From contig NC_049980.1 in assembly GCF_000003815.2 (NCBI RefSeq), positions 13,736,379-13,800,378 of the forward strand: a DNA stretch of 64,000 bases. The letters are read 5' to 3'. The translations under genes and the position numbers were made by a program. Of this stretch, positions 54,303-63,845 are shown in pieces. The first letter of the stretch is position 1. The number at the start of each line of letters is the position of its first letter. This DNA is from Branchiostoma floridae. Lineage: Eukaryota > Chordata > Leptocardii > Amphioxiformes > Branchiostomatidae. The notes beneath the pieces were generated by a model. That model was not told the origin of the DNA, made no database searches, and saw only the letters and a list, made by a program, of their open reading frames with translations.

Positions 54303-54782
54303 AATAGAAAGTCCGATTAAAACTATTTAAAACTAGAAAGGCCGACATTTGCTTGGGTGCAAATACAGCATATTTCAGCCATACCCATTCCCACGCAACA
54401 TTGGACTGTTCCAAGTCACCCCTGCGCAAAAGTGCAATATTTAAACTGTAAGTTATCCCCAAAAGAGAACTAATATTGTGAATTGATTCCAGGTCAAAAC
54501 AGAGCTTGCCCAATATGAACCGGGCCCACATGGAAGAATATAATCTTCCACAGGAGCGCCTATGCATAACTGATTGGCTTTTAGAATTGCGGCAGCTCCT
54601 ATTTTTCCGAGAGTGAAAAAAAAACGCATCTTCCATTCAGAAGATTTTCATCATGAAATTACATGACGCCATCCAACAATTTCCACGTCGATAACTAGGT
54701 CTAAGTACCGTCATAATCTCCTTGTGATGTGGGTACATTTATTATTGCATTGAACTTTTTTTAATCAAGTAGGGCATACGTT

Positions 54783-55170
54783 TTAATATGTGTACAATTC
54801 CTTCATACCAGTTAATTCATCCCACATGTATAATACTAGATTTTCTGTATCTAACAACTTCAGACTACCTAAACCTAAAACAAACAGTGGAAAACGTACC
54901 TTCTTGTACCGAGCAATTATGCTCTGGAACTCATTGCCATCTGACATTAAGGCACTGTGTACATTGTCCAGTTTTAAACAAGCCATCTCAAACATTGTCA
55001 TCTAGACCTTTGACCTCTAGACACTGTGCTCTATTGTAAATACTTTGTGATTGTTGTATTTTTTAAAATATATGTATTCATGTTGATTGTCATGTTGATT
55101 CATATAGATTGAACCTTGGAAGATTAGCCCGTAAGGGCTAAAAGGTTTCTTAATAAACAATAAATAAACA
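54783..55170 (+). mobile_element. Non-LTR retrotransposon 3' end, family 2, copy 1
   Basis: The frame 54790-55005 reads MYNSFIPVNSSHMYNTRFSV, then KTNSGKRTFLYRAIMLWNSL and FKQAISN. It is the same post-RT segment as the element at 26.4 kb, but a different family. A terminal hairpin AGCCCGTAAGGGCT and AATAAACAATAAATAAACAA tail follow. It is 5'-truncated. Confidence 0.78.
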
Positions 55171-55705
55171 ACAATAATTGTCAAGCAGGTGCAGGTGTTG
55201 TGTACTTTAGTAGTAGGAGTGTGTTGTTGTTTTTTTTAAGCTAAAAACTTCAATCTTCTTGTTTTGTATGAGCCATTACATAAACGGAGACGTCTCGAAT
55301 TTTTACAAGAATTTTACCACCCTGTCGCTTCATTTCTTTTCTGAAAAATCCCAGGACCAACAAGTTAACTTGATTTGGCTTTATGTATATATTTCATTTT
55401 CCTTCGAATTCTTTGTTAAGTATATGTCCTGCATACCACTGTTAAATTGTTTTACTTTGTATGCAATCAGCCATCGGACGTAATCTTGTCTGAGTGTTGT
55501 AATTTCCTGCTCGTAGCGTGCGAGACCTGGAGGATAGGAGTTTCTACCTTGTTCGGGGGTTTCTTTTCGGAGGTCAGTGGTGATACTCTGGTACTAAGAG
55601 TGTTTNNNNNNNNNNNNNNNNNNNNNNNNNNNNNNNNNNNNNNNNNNNNNNNNNNNNNNNNNNNNNNNNNNNNNNNNNNNNNNNNNNNNNNNNNNNNNNN
55701 NNNNN

Positions 55706-55925
55706 AACACACAGATATATGTGAGGCAGCGTCACATATATCTGTGCTACAAAACACAGACATATGTGCGTGGTGAAGCACATATATATCTGTTTTGCAC
55801 GCAGATATATGTGTGGCTGGTGCAGCACATATATGTCTGCCATGGGAAACAGATATATATGTGATTCAGCACACACATATGTCTGCGTCCAAAACGTTTA
55901 TATATGTGTCATTCACCACACATAT
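55706..55925 (+). repeat. P array fragment
   Basis: It emerges from a gap with ACACACAGATATATGTGAGG and runs through the standard spacers CGTGGTGAAG, TTTTGCACG, GGCTGGTGCAG and GCCATGGGAAAC before ending at TTCACCACACATATTGACGG. About nine sites are visible. Confidence 0.8.
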
Positions 55926-56215
55926 TGACGGTAATATTCAACTGTTTTAACCTACGTCACTTTAACGTTGTGGATGTTTGAAAATAAAAATAAAGAAATC
56001 CCAAACCTGGGTTTCCATGCTCTAGTCACAAGACAAAAGAGTTGTGTATATAAAATGAAACAATAAACCTTTAGAAAAAATTGGCCGTATTTTTAGAAAA
56101 AAATGCCTGGATGTTTAACAAAATCACAAGAAAAGAAAACTTTAAAGTATTGAATTGGTCTCTTTCTATCAAAAGACATAAAATGGGATTTGTTGAGCAA
56201 AGAAAAAAACACGTT

Positions 56216-56310
56216 GTCACAACTGGGATTCGAACTCACATCTGCGGAAACTGACTGTGTGTTGAACGCATGCAGAACTTTACCATTAGACCGCTCGGCC
56301 ATCGTGTAAC
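56216..56310 (-). pseudogene. tRNA-like sequence (Ser/Leu-type, long variable region)
   Basis: On the minus strand GTTACAC opens the acceptor stem and TTGTGAC closes it with six of seven pairs. A-box-like TGGCCGAGCGGTCTAATGG and B-box-like GAGTTCGAATCCCAG are well preserved, and the length (95 nt) suits a type II tRNA. The T-stem and anticodon stem pair poorly, so it is more likely a pseudogene or tRNA-derived SINE head than a working tRNA. Confidence 0.5.
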
Positions 56311-56398
56311 AGTTGCGCAACTGAGGTTTAGAAGGGTCCTAAGAAGGCCGGTTAACTTGACCTACTAAACGATCCATGGAACAAACCGCTTCTATCAA

Positions 56399-56470
56399 GA
56401 TTCCTCACAGGAACTTGCGGCCCCTGGATCTAAAGAGTGAAGACAGCTCTACGACTGAGCTACGCGAATC
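56399..56470 (-). pseudogene. Second tRNA-like sequence (72 nt)
   Basis: The minus strand carries a near-consensus D-arm, TAGCTCAGTCGTAGAGC, and 5' GATTCGC facing 3' GAGGAATC. The T-arm is degenerate (CGCAAGTTCCTGTG), and the anticodon loop lacks the invariant T33 in the best alignment. It sits 88 bp from the other tRNA-like copy on the same strand. Confidence 0.35.
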
Positions 56471-56529
56471 GGCCAGCCAGAGGAGATTCAATATCAAGTG
56501 TTGCCATTGACATGGGGATCAAAATACAG

Positions 56530-56920
56530 AATATGTGATGTGGAGTCATATATATGTTGCTCCAAACACAGATATATATCTGATGTGGCGTCACANNNNN
56601 NNNNNNNNNNNNNNNNNNNNNNNNNNNNNNNNNNNNNNNNNNNNNNNNNNNNNNNNNNNNNNNNNNNNNNNNNNNNNNNNNNNNNNNNNNNNNNNACACA
56701 GATATATGTGTGATGTGGCGTCACATATATCTGTGCCCCAAACACATATATATGTGTGATGTGGCGTCACATATATATGTGCCCCAAACACAGATATATA
56801 TGTGATGCGGCGTCACATATATGTGTGCTCCAAACACAGATATATGTGTGATGCGGCGCCACATATATATGTGCTACAAACACAGATATATGTGTGGTTC
56901 GGTGTCACACATGTATGTCA
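56530..56920 (+). repeat. P-type array, 46-bp subfamily B (gap inside)
   Basis: Here the array is a simple tandem of about 46 bp: GATGYGGCGTCACATATAT plus GTGCYCCAAACACAGATATA. GGCG phases at about 56718, 56764, 56809 and 56855. Each unit holds two palindromic cores, so it is a dimer of the 23-bp spacing. A 100-N gap (56596-56695) interrupts it. Confidence 0.85.
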
Positions 56921-56930
56921 CAGTAGAGAT

Positions 56931-57100
56931 TGCGATTCAGAACAATCGCCGATTGTCCTAGGAGAGATCGCGATCGGAGTTTGTCCTGGCTAGGACAAAC
57001 TGCGCATGCGATCGGGATCTGTCCCAGGACAATCTGCGATTCTGTTAGTACAGATTGCAATATCAATCGGGATCTGCCCTAGGACAAACTCCGATACAAA
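56931..57100. repeat. Cluster of palindromic TTGTCCTAGGA / AGGACAA motifs
   Basis: AGTTTGTCCT and AGGACAAACT are perfect inverses around GGCT. CGATTGTCCTAGGA, GATCTGTCCCAGGACAATC and GATCTGCCCTAGGACAAAC recur within 120 bp, and CTCCTAGTAG/ATTGTCCTACTAG appears again at 57603-57640. Possibly the ends of another element. Confidence 0.6.
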
Positions 57101-58330
57101 CTCAAATGATGCTAAGTTAAAAGAAACAGCAATACTTTGATAAACCATGACTACTGAAGGATACCAGACTTGTGTCTGTACTGATTAGGTGTGGAATTGT
57201 AAGTAATATCTTGAAACTGTGATTGATATTTGGGCATCTGTTTGATGCCTTTACAGTTGTAATTCTTCTTCCAAATTTGTGAAATGATTCAGTATATGTT
57301 TACTGACTATTGAAATGTACTAAATCGTTGTGAAACTGTAATATCTTGACACCTTAAAATTTGCATTCTGACACATTGTTTGATCACCTTTTGTCATCTT
57401 TCACATATCATTGGATGTTTGCCACTACAGTACTTTATCAGAAATTATTTTATCAGAAAACATACTCGCATGTAATTTATCCGTTACAAATTACAAACTA
57501 ATTCACCTAGAACAGTTAGTAACTCTGAATGCAGGTATGCTTAACACTGGTTGCAATGTTAGTTGCGCAGTGATTCATTACATTTTTATCTAATCAGAAT
57601 TTCTCCTAGTAGAATTGGAGATTGTCCTACTAGAATCGCTGTAAACTTTTGTGGATGACTAGGTGCAAGCTGAAACGTGTGATGTTCNNNNNNNNNNNNN
57701 NNNNNNNNNNNNNNNNNNNNNNNNNNNNNNNNNNNNNNNNNNNNNNNNNNNNNNNNNNNNNNNNNNNNNNNNNNNNNNNNNNNNNNNAAAGTTTACGTCA
57801 AAAAAGAACAACAACACTAACGTTAGAAGTACCCACATTTGTTTGGGAAAAAATACATGCATTCTCGCCACTGACACTGTCAAACTTACGTATCAAAACT
57901 AAACGCAAACTGTCCAATTTTCCCGCGTTTTCTGCCAAGTAACATTTTCTCGATTGTCTCAACTAACCCCCAAAGTCAAATCTGCCAAAAATGATTGATA
58001 GTGCCATGCGGAATGTTGGTAAATTCATCGACACAGACTTGTATTCTGACGTTCAATGCACGCGTACCGTCCGCTACCGCTCAAATGACCCTGTCTGAAC
58101 TCCAAATCCTCGCAAACTACAATTTCAAACCGGGCACAGGGTAACATATGACCACTGTAAGGCTGTAATATGCATCTGTTTGTGTATAAACGGGATTGCA
58201 AGGCCCCGCTTATGAATATTAACTAGCATTCGCCTTTCTCGTCGCTGATTGGCTGGCGTCCATAAAGTAATTAACTCTCGCTCTCCCCAGACCGCTGGCA
58301 CCTGTGGGCTCTGGGGTCACGGGAGTTCAC
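57101..58330. other. Repeat-cluster interior, nothing recognised
   Basis: Includes the gap 57688-57787. 58200-58330 is GC-richer than its surroundings but has no supportable exon. Confidence 0.35.
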
Positions 58331-58746
58331 AGGGAGAAGGCCGAAAGAAACCAATTTCCCCTCAGAAAGTGCAGAAATTAATAATTTGAAATTGGTTCAT
58401 GCCAAAAATTTTACTTGGATCATTTTACCAACTATCTAATGCCTATCTACACCAAATTTAAGGTCATTCCACTGTAATTCAATGGTACAGGGGGTCAAAA
58501 TATACCGTTGTGGTCAAAACGTGACCTTTAAACTTCAATAAAATCATTTTAGAGGCAGATATGAAAAAAATGAGAAAAACACACCTCGGTATTGACCCAC
58601 TCTACTTTTGTACCAAATTTCAGGTCATTCGGTCCCGGAACGACGGAGATGATTCGATTTGAAGATTTGACAGGAGAAAGAAAGAAAGAAAGAAACATTA
58701 CGAATACAATATATTTCACCATACCATATATGGTATGGCTGAAATA

Positions 58747-58974
58747 TAAAAAGCTAAAAAAAAACAGCCGGAGCCTAACCTCTGCTTGGAGAGTAGAGAC
58801 GCACGCGGTCGCGCTAAATCTAGGACCACACGGGGGAATTGCTTGTTTTTTTGTTTGTTTCTTTGAATCATTGTTTATTCACGAAAGCTCAAATCGGCCT
58901 GCATGGCCTGGAAGTTCACGGGAATATTCAACTTGCTCCTGCTAGCCTTTACTAAGGTGTCGTTTGCATATATT
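58747..58974 (+). repeat. Composite unit 6, displaced remainder (H right arm and G)
   Basis: AAAAGCTAAAAAAAAACAG and CCGGAGCCTAACCTCTGC are the right arm of H whose left arm ends at 53257. G follows at 58798-58974, with GCACGCGGTCGCGCTAAATC and TTTATTCACGAAAGCTCAAA. Confidence 0.8.
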
Positions 58975-59751
58975 ATATCTGTGCTACAACACACAGATAT
59001 ATGTGATGCGGCGTCACATATATCTGTGCTACAAAACATAGACATATGTGCGTGGTGAAGCACATATATATCTGTTTTGCACGCAGATATATGTGTGACT
59101 GGTGCAGCACATATATGTCTGCCACAGGACACAGATATATATGTGCTTCCGCACACATATATGTCTGCGTGCAAAACAGATATATATGTGTAATTCACCG
59201 CTCATATATGTGTGCCGTTGAAAACAGATATATATGTGCTCCACTAAGCACATATGGCTGTCTTCGACGGCACACATATATATGTGTGGTGAATCACATA
59301 CATATCTGTCTTTGGCGGCACACATATGTGTGTATAGAGTAACATATATATATGTTCTTTACAGCACATATATATGTATGGAAAATCATATATATATCTG
59401 TTATTTTCGGGACATGTAAATGTGAATTACACATATATATCTGATAATATACTACCACCAATCTGTTTTTTAATGCTCTTGCTAATGATCCATTTCAGCC
59501 GACTGGGAGTCGCACTACTCTCCAAGCAGAGGTTAGGCTCTGGCTGTTTTTTTTTAACGTTTTTGGTCGTTTTTTATCGGGCTTTCTATTGTGTATTGTA
59601 TCTTTTATTGTTAGGGTTTGACAACACAAGATAAAATATACAAAATAGAAAGCCCGATAAAAACGATTAAGAAAACGCTACAGACAGCCGAGCCTAACCT
59701 CTGCTTGGAGAATAGAGACGCACGCGGTCGCGCTAAATCTTGGACCCTCGG
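58975..59751 (+). repeat. Composite unit 7: most intact P array
   Basis: P 58975-59395 with all 16 or so sites; L 59396-59516; H 59517-59719; G start to the gap at 59752. In this copy TTTTGCACG (59075-59083) and its exact inverse CGTGCAAAA (59168-59176) are symmetric about 59125.5. GTGCCG (59212-59217) and CGGCAC (59268-59273) are symmetric about 59242.5. Confidence 0.9.
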
Positions 59752-59851
59752 NNNNNNNNNNNNNNNNNNNNNNNNNNNNNNNNNNNNNNNNNNNNNNNNN
59801 NNNNNNNNNNNNNNNNNNNNNNNNNNNNNNNNNNNNNNNNNNNNNNNNNNN

Positions 59852-60522
59852 TACTGTGACATATGTGATGCCGCATCACACATATATCTGTGTTTTGAGA
59901 GCATATATATATGTGAAGCCGCATCGCAAATATATTTGTGTTTTTAGCACATATATATGTTAAGCCAGATCACACATATATCTGTGGCTGTAGCACATAT
60001 ATATGTGACGCTCACATCACACATATATCTGTGTTTGTAGCACAGACATATGTGACGCCGCATCACACATATATCTGTGTTTGCAGCACATATATATGTG
60101 ACGCCGCATCACACATATATCTGCGTGTTGTAGCACAGATATAATATATGCAACGATACCTTAGTAAAGGCTAGCAGGAGCAAGTTGAATATTCCCGTGA
60201 ACTTGCAGGCCTGCAGGCCGATTTCAGCTTTCATGAATAAACAATGGTTCAAACAAACAAACACACACACAAGAAATTCCCCCATGTGGTCCTAGATTCA
60301 GCGCGACCGCGTGCGCCTCTACTCTCCAAGCAGAGGTTAGGCTCCGGCTGTTTTTTAGCGTTATTTTAGGCGTTTTTATCGGGCTTTCTATTTTGTATTG
60401 TATCTTGTGTTGTCTAAACCTAACAATACAAGATTTAATACAAAATAGAGAGTCCGATGAAAAACGACTTAAAAAAGTTTTTTAAAAAAAGGCGGGAGCC
60501 CAACCTCTGCTTGGAGAGTAGT
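59852..60522 (-). repeat. Inverted unit: 46-bp subfamily B array, G and H
   Basis: P-type 59852-60150 repeats GCCGCATCACACATATATCT and GTGTTTGTAGCACATATATA in ~46-bp steps. G follows inverted (60151-60319, CTAGCAGGAGCAAGTTGAAT to CAAACAAACAAACACAC), then H (60320-60522) runs into a gap. This marks the switch from + to - orientation of the cluster. Confidence 0.85.
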
Positions 60523-60759
60523 NNNNNNNNNNNNNNNNNNNNNNNNNNNNNNNNNNNNNNNNNNNNNNNNNNNNNNNNNNNNNNNNNNNNNNNNNNNNNN
60601 NNNNNNNNNNNNNNNNNNNNNNNNNNNNNNNNNNNNNNNNNNNNNNNNNNNNNNNNNNNNNNNNNNNNNNNNNNNNNNNNNNNNNNNNNNNNNNNNNNNN
60701 NNNNNNNNNNNNNNNNNNNNNNNNNNNNNNNNNNNCTTTAAAATCCTCACTAGCCACGA

Positions 60760-61150
60760 ACCACAAAATGTGTACAATTCCTTCATACCAGTTAATTCAT
60801 CCCACATGTATAATACTAGATTTTCTGTATCCAACAACTTCAGACTACCCAAACCTAAAACAAACAGTGGAAAACGTACCTTCCTGTACCGAGCAATTAT
60901 GCTCTGGAACTCATTGCCATCTAACATTAAGTCACTGTGTACATTGTCCAGTTTTAAACAAGCCATCTCAAACATTGACATCTAAACCTCTGACCTCTAG
61001 ACACTGTGCTCTATTGTAAATACTTTGTGATTGTTGTATTTAAAAAAATGTATGCATTCATGTTCATTGTCATGTTGATTCATGTTGATTGAACCTTGGA
61101 AGATTAGCCTGTACTGAGGGCTAAAAGGTTTCTTAATAAACAACAATAAA
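60760..61150 (+). mobile_element. Non-LTR retrotransposon 3' end, family 2, copy 2
   Basis: Nearly identical to 54783-55170: the frame 60770-60985 differs at a few residues only, and the same 3' hairpin region and AATAAACAACAATAAACAAC tail follow. The close identity suggests recent insertion or co-duplication with the cluster. Confidence 0.8.
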
Positions 61151-61355
61151 CAACTCTATACACACATATGTGTGCCGTCAAAGACAGATATATATGTGAT
61201 TCACCACACACATATATGTGTGCCGTCGAAGACAGACATATGTGCTTAGTGGATCACATATATATCTGTTTTCAACGGCACACATATATGTGTGGTGAAT
61301 TACACACATATATCCGTTTTGCACGCAGACATATGTGTGTGCGGAAGCACATACA
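61151..61355 (-). repeat. Inverted P array fragment
   Basis: Reads inverted from the TATAGAGT spacer site through GACGGCAC, GGTGAATCAC, GCCGTCGAAGACAG, TTCAACGGC and TTTTGCACGCAG to GCGGAAGCACATA, then is cut by a different element. Confidence 0.85.
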
Positions 61356-61508
61356 CTCGGCACAAAAAGTTTGGAATATCAACTTTGGTATACCATATTT
61401 CCGTTATTTATGCATCAATTTCACTGTATTATATATCAATAGAAAGCTTATGTGATTTTCTTTCCTATGGTATCAAACTTATTATTATGTAAACACAGAA
61501 ACGTGCGT
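61354..61508 (+). mobile_element. Candidate Tc1/mariner-like terminus
   Basis: P sequence is cut at TA followed by CACTCGGCACAAAAAGTTTG, which resembles termini of Tc1/mariner elements. The rest runs into a gap, so the other end and any transposase are not visible. Confidence 0.35.
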
Positions 61509-61718
61509 NNNNNNNNNNNNNNNNNNNNNNNNNNNNNNNNNNNNNNNNNNNNNNNNNNNNNNNNNNNNNNNNNNNNNNNNNNNNNNNNNNNNNNNNNNNN
61601 NNNNNNNNNNNNNNNNNNNNNNNNNNNNNNNNNNNNNNNNNNNNNNNNNNNNNNNNNNNNNNNNNNNNNNNNNNNNNNNNNNNNNNNNNNNNNNNNNNNN
61701 NNNNNNCGCGTGCGTCTC

Positions 61719-62103
61719 TACTCTCAAAGCATTGGTTAGGCTCCGGCTGTTTGTTTTTTTTAGCTTTTTTTAAATAGTTTTATCGGGCTTTCTATTTTGT
61801 ATTGTATCTTGTGTTGTCAAACCCTAACAATACAGGATACAATATAAAATAGAGAGTCCGATTAAAGCTTTAAAAAAAAAGCTTTAAAAAAAACAGTCGG
61901 AGCCTAACCTCTGCTTGGAGAGTAGTGCGACTCCCAATCGGCTGAAATGGATGGGCGAGCCAGAGCATTAGAGAACAGATTTGTGGTAGTATATTATCAG
62001 ATATATATTTGAAATCACATAAACATGTTCCAAAAATAACAGATTTTTATATATATATATGATTTTCCACACATATATGTGTGCTGCAAAGAACAGATAT
62101 ATG
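61719..62103 (-). repeat. Inverted H hairpin, L linker and start of a P array
   Basis: H 61719-61926 with arms ending GGCTCCGGCTG and CAGTCGGAGCC; L inverted 61927-62045 (CCAATCGGCTGAAATGG, AGTATATTATCAG); P sites begin at 62046 and are cut at 62103 by the dispersed repeat shared with 45355-45450. Confidence 0.85.
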
Positions 62104-62434
62104 TGTTACGCCAAAAAATAGTTACTCAATATAATATGGTTTTGAAACGGTCAGACGTTTCGGATAGAATCCACTATCCTTCGTCAGTGACACTGAAGAG
62201 ATCTGGAAGAAACAGGTCTTTTATTACTCTAACTANNNNNNNNNNNNNNNNNNNNNNNNNNNNNNNNNNNNNNNNNNNNNNNNNNNNNNNNNNNNNNNNN
62301 NNNNNNNNNNNNNNNNNNNNNNNNNNNNNNNNNNNNNNNNNNNNNNNNNNNNNNNNNNNNNNNNNNNNNNNNNNNNNNNNNNNNNNNNNNNNNNNNNNNN
62401 NNNNNNNNNNNNNNNNNNNNNACAGGAGTTAAAA
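62104..62434. mobile_element. Insertion in the inverted P array (partly gap)
   Basis: Left part 62104-62235 is the partner of 45355-45450 and holds GGATAG...CTATCC. A gap covers 62236-62421. P resumes with the TATACACACATATG site. Confidence 0.55.
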
Positions 62435-63181
62435 GATATATGTGCTACTTTATACACACATATGTGTGCCGTCAAAGACAGACATATGTGCTTAGTGGAG
62501 CACATATATATCTGTTTTCAACGGCACACATATATATCTGTTTTGCACGCAGACATATGTGCGTGCGGAAGCACATATATATCTGTGTCCTGTGGCAGAT
62601 ATGTATGTGCTGCACCAGTCACACATATATCTGCGTGCATAACAGATATATATGTGCTTCACCACGCACATATGTCTATGTTTTGTAGCACAGATATATG
62701 TGACGCCGCATAACATATATCTGTGTGTTGTAGCACAGATATATGTAAACGATGAATATTACTAGCAGTTTGGCCAAACAAAGGAGGTCATAAGAGGTAA
62801 CTGAAGGCCAGGCTGGATTTTGATTAAAAATTTTCCCATTACGTTAATCGAAGATTTGAGAATATTAGACCACAACTGCTTTAGCTAGCCACCTGTTTTT
62901 GTTCTTCAGCTCCAGACATGTAGAATTTAATCTCTTTTTAAAAATGACGTGAGGATATAAATCCTCTGGCCGGACGACTCCTTTAGCGTACTATTGACTC
63001 TATTTGTTTAAATTCTACTACTAGACTACCGATCACCAATCCGGGGAGCCCTAGTAAAGGCTAGCAGGAGCGAGTTGAATATTCCCGCGAACTTGCAGGC
63101 CTGCAAGCCGATGTGAGCTTTCATGAATAAATAATGGTTCAAACAAACAAACAAAGAAACAAACACACAAACAATTCCCCC
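62435..63181 (-). repeat. Inverted composite unit with the 245-bp extra segment
   Basis: P 62435-62755 (two sites deleted between CAACGGC and GTTTTGCACG), extra segment 62756-63040 (CTAGCAGTTTGGCCAAACAA to GGCCGGACGACTCC), G 63041-63181. It is the inverted homologue of 52124-52965. Confidence 0.85.
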
Positions 63182-63845
63182 GAGGTTAGGCTCCGGCGGG
63201 TTGTTTTTTTTTAGCTTTTTTAAAAATAGTTTTTAACGGGCTTTCGATTTTGTATTGTATCTTGTTGTCAAACCCTAGCAATACAAGATACAATACAAAA
63301 TAGAGAGTCAGATAAAAAAACGACTAAAAAACGTTAAAAAACAGTCGTAGCCTAACCTCTACTTGGAGAGTAGTGCGACTCCCAATCGGCTGATATGGAT
63401 GGGCGAGCCAGAGCATTAAAAACAGATTGGTGGTAGTATATCATCAGATATATATGTGTAATTCACATATACATGTTCCAAAAATAACAGATACATATGA
63501 TTTTCCACACATATATGTGCGATACAAAGAACAAATATATATGTGACTCTATACACATTATGTGTGCCGTCAAAAGCAAATATATATGTGTAATTAACCA
63601 CACACATATCTGTGTGCCGTCGAAGACAGACATATTGGCTTAGTGGAGCACATATATATCTGTTTTCAACGGCACACATATATGTGTGGTGAATTACACA
63701 TATATCTCCGTTTTGCACGCAGACATATGTGTGTGCGGAAGCACATATATATCTGTGTCCTGGGACAGACATATATGTGCTGCATCAGTCACACATATGT
63801 CTGCGTGCAAAACAGATATATATGTGCTTCACCACACACATATAT
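63182..63845 (-). repeat. Inverted H, L and P of the last unit
   Basis: H 63182-63374; L 63375-63490; P 63491-63845, ending abruptly at CACCACACACATATATATGG. It is the inverted homologue of 51466-52123. The final 155 bp of the window (63846-64000) show nothing recognisable. Confidence 0.85.

Larger units (their letters stand above)
54329..58746. mobile_element. Insertion 2 in the same H hairpin (nested, with gaps)
   Basis: It starts with the same block as insertion 1 (ACTAGAAAGGCCGACATTTG) followed by TATTTCAGCCATACC. The inverse GGTATGGCTGAAATATA ends at 58746, directly before the displaced H arm AAAAGCTAAAA. The right end (58590-58746) shares CAAATTTCAGGTCATT and ATTTGAAGATTTGACA with insertion 1. 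The interior holds a LINE 3' end, two P-type arrays, tRNA-like sequences and three gaps. Reading the two ends as one element is an inference. Confidence 0.45.

Noticed and set aside
54190-54636. 148-codon minus-strand frame
   Set aside because: Spans the junction of two repeat insertions and has no recognisable domain.
58200-58330. GC-richer block as a promoter or exon
   Set aside because: No open frame with splice sites and no adjacent gene. It lies between repeat insertions.
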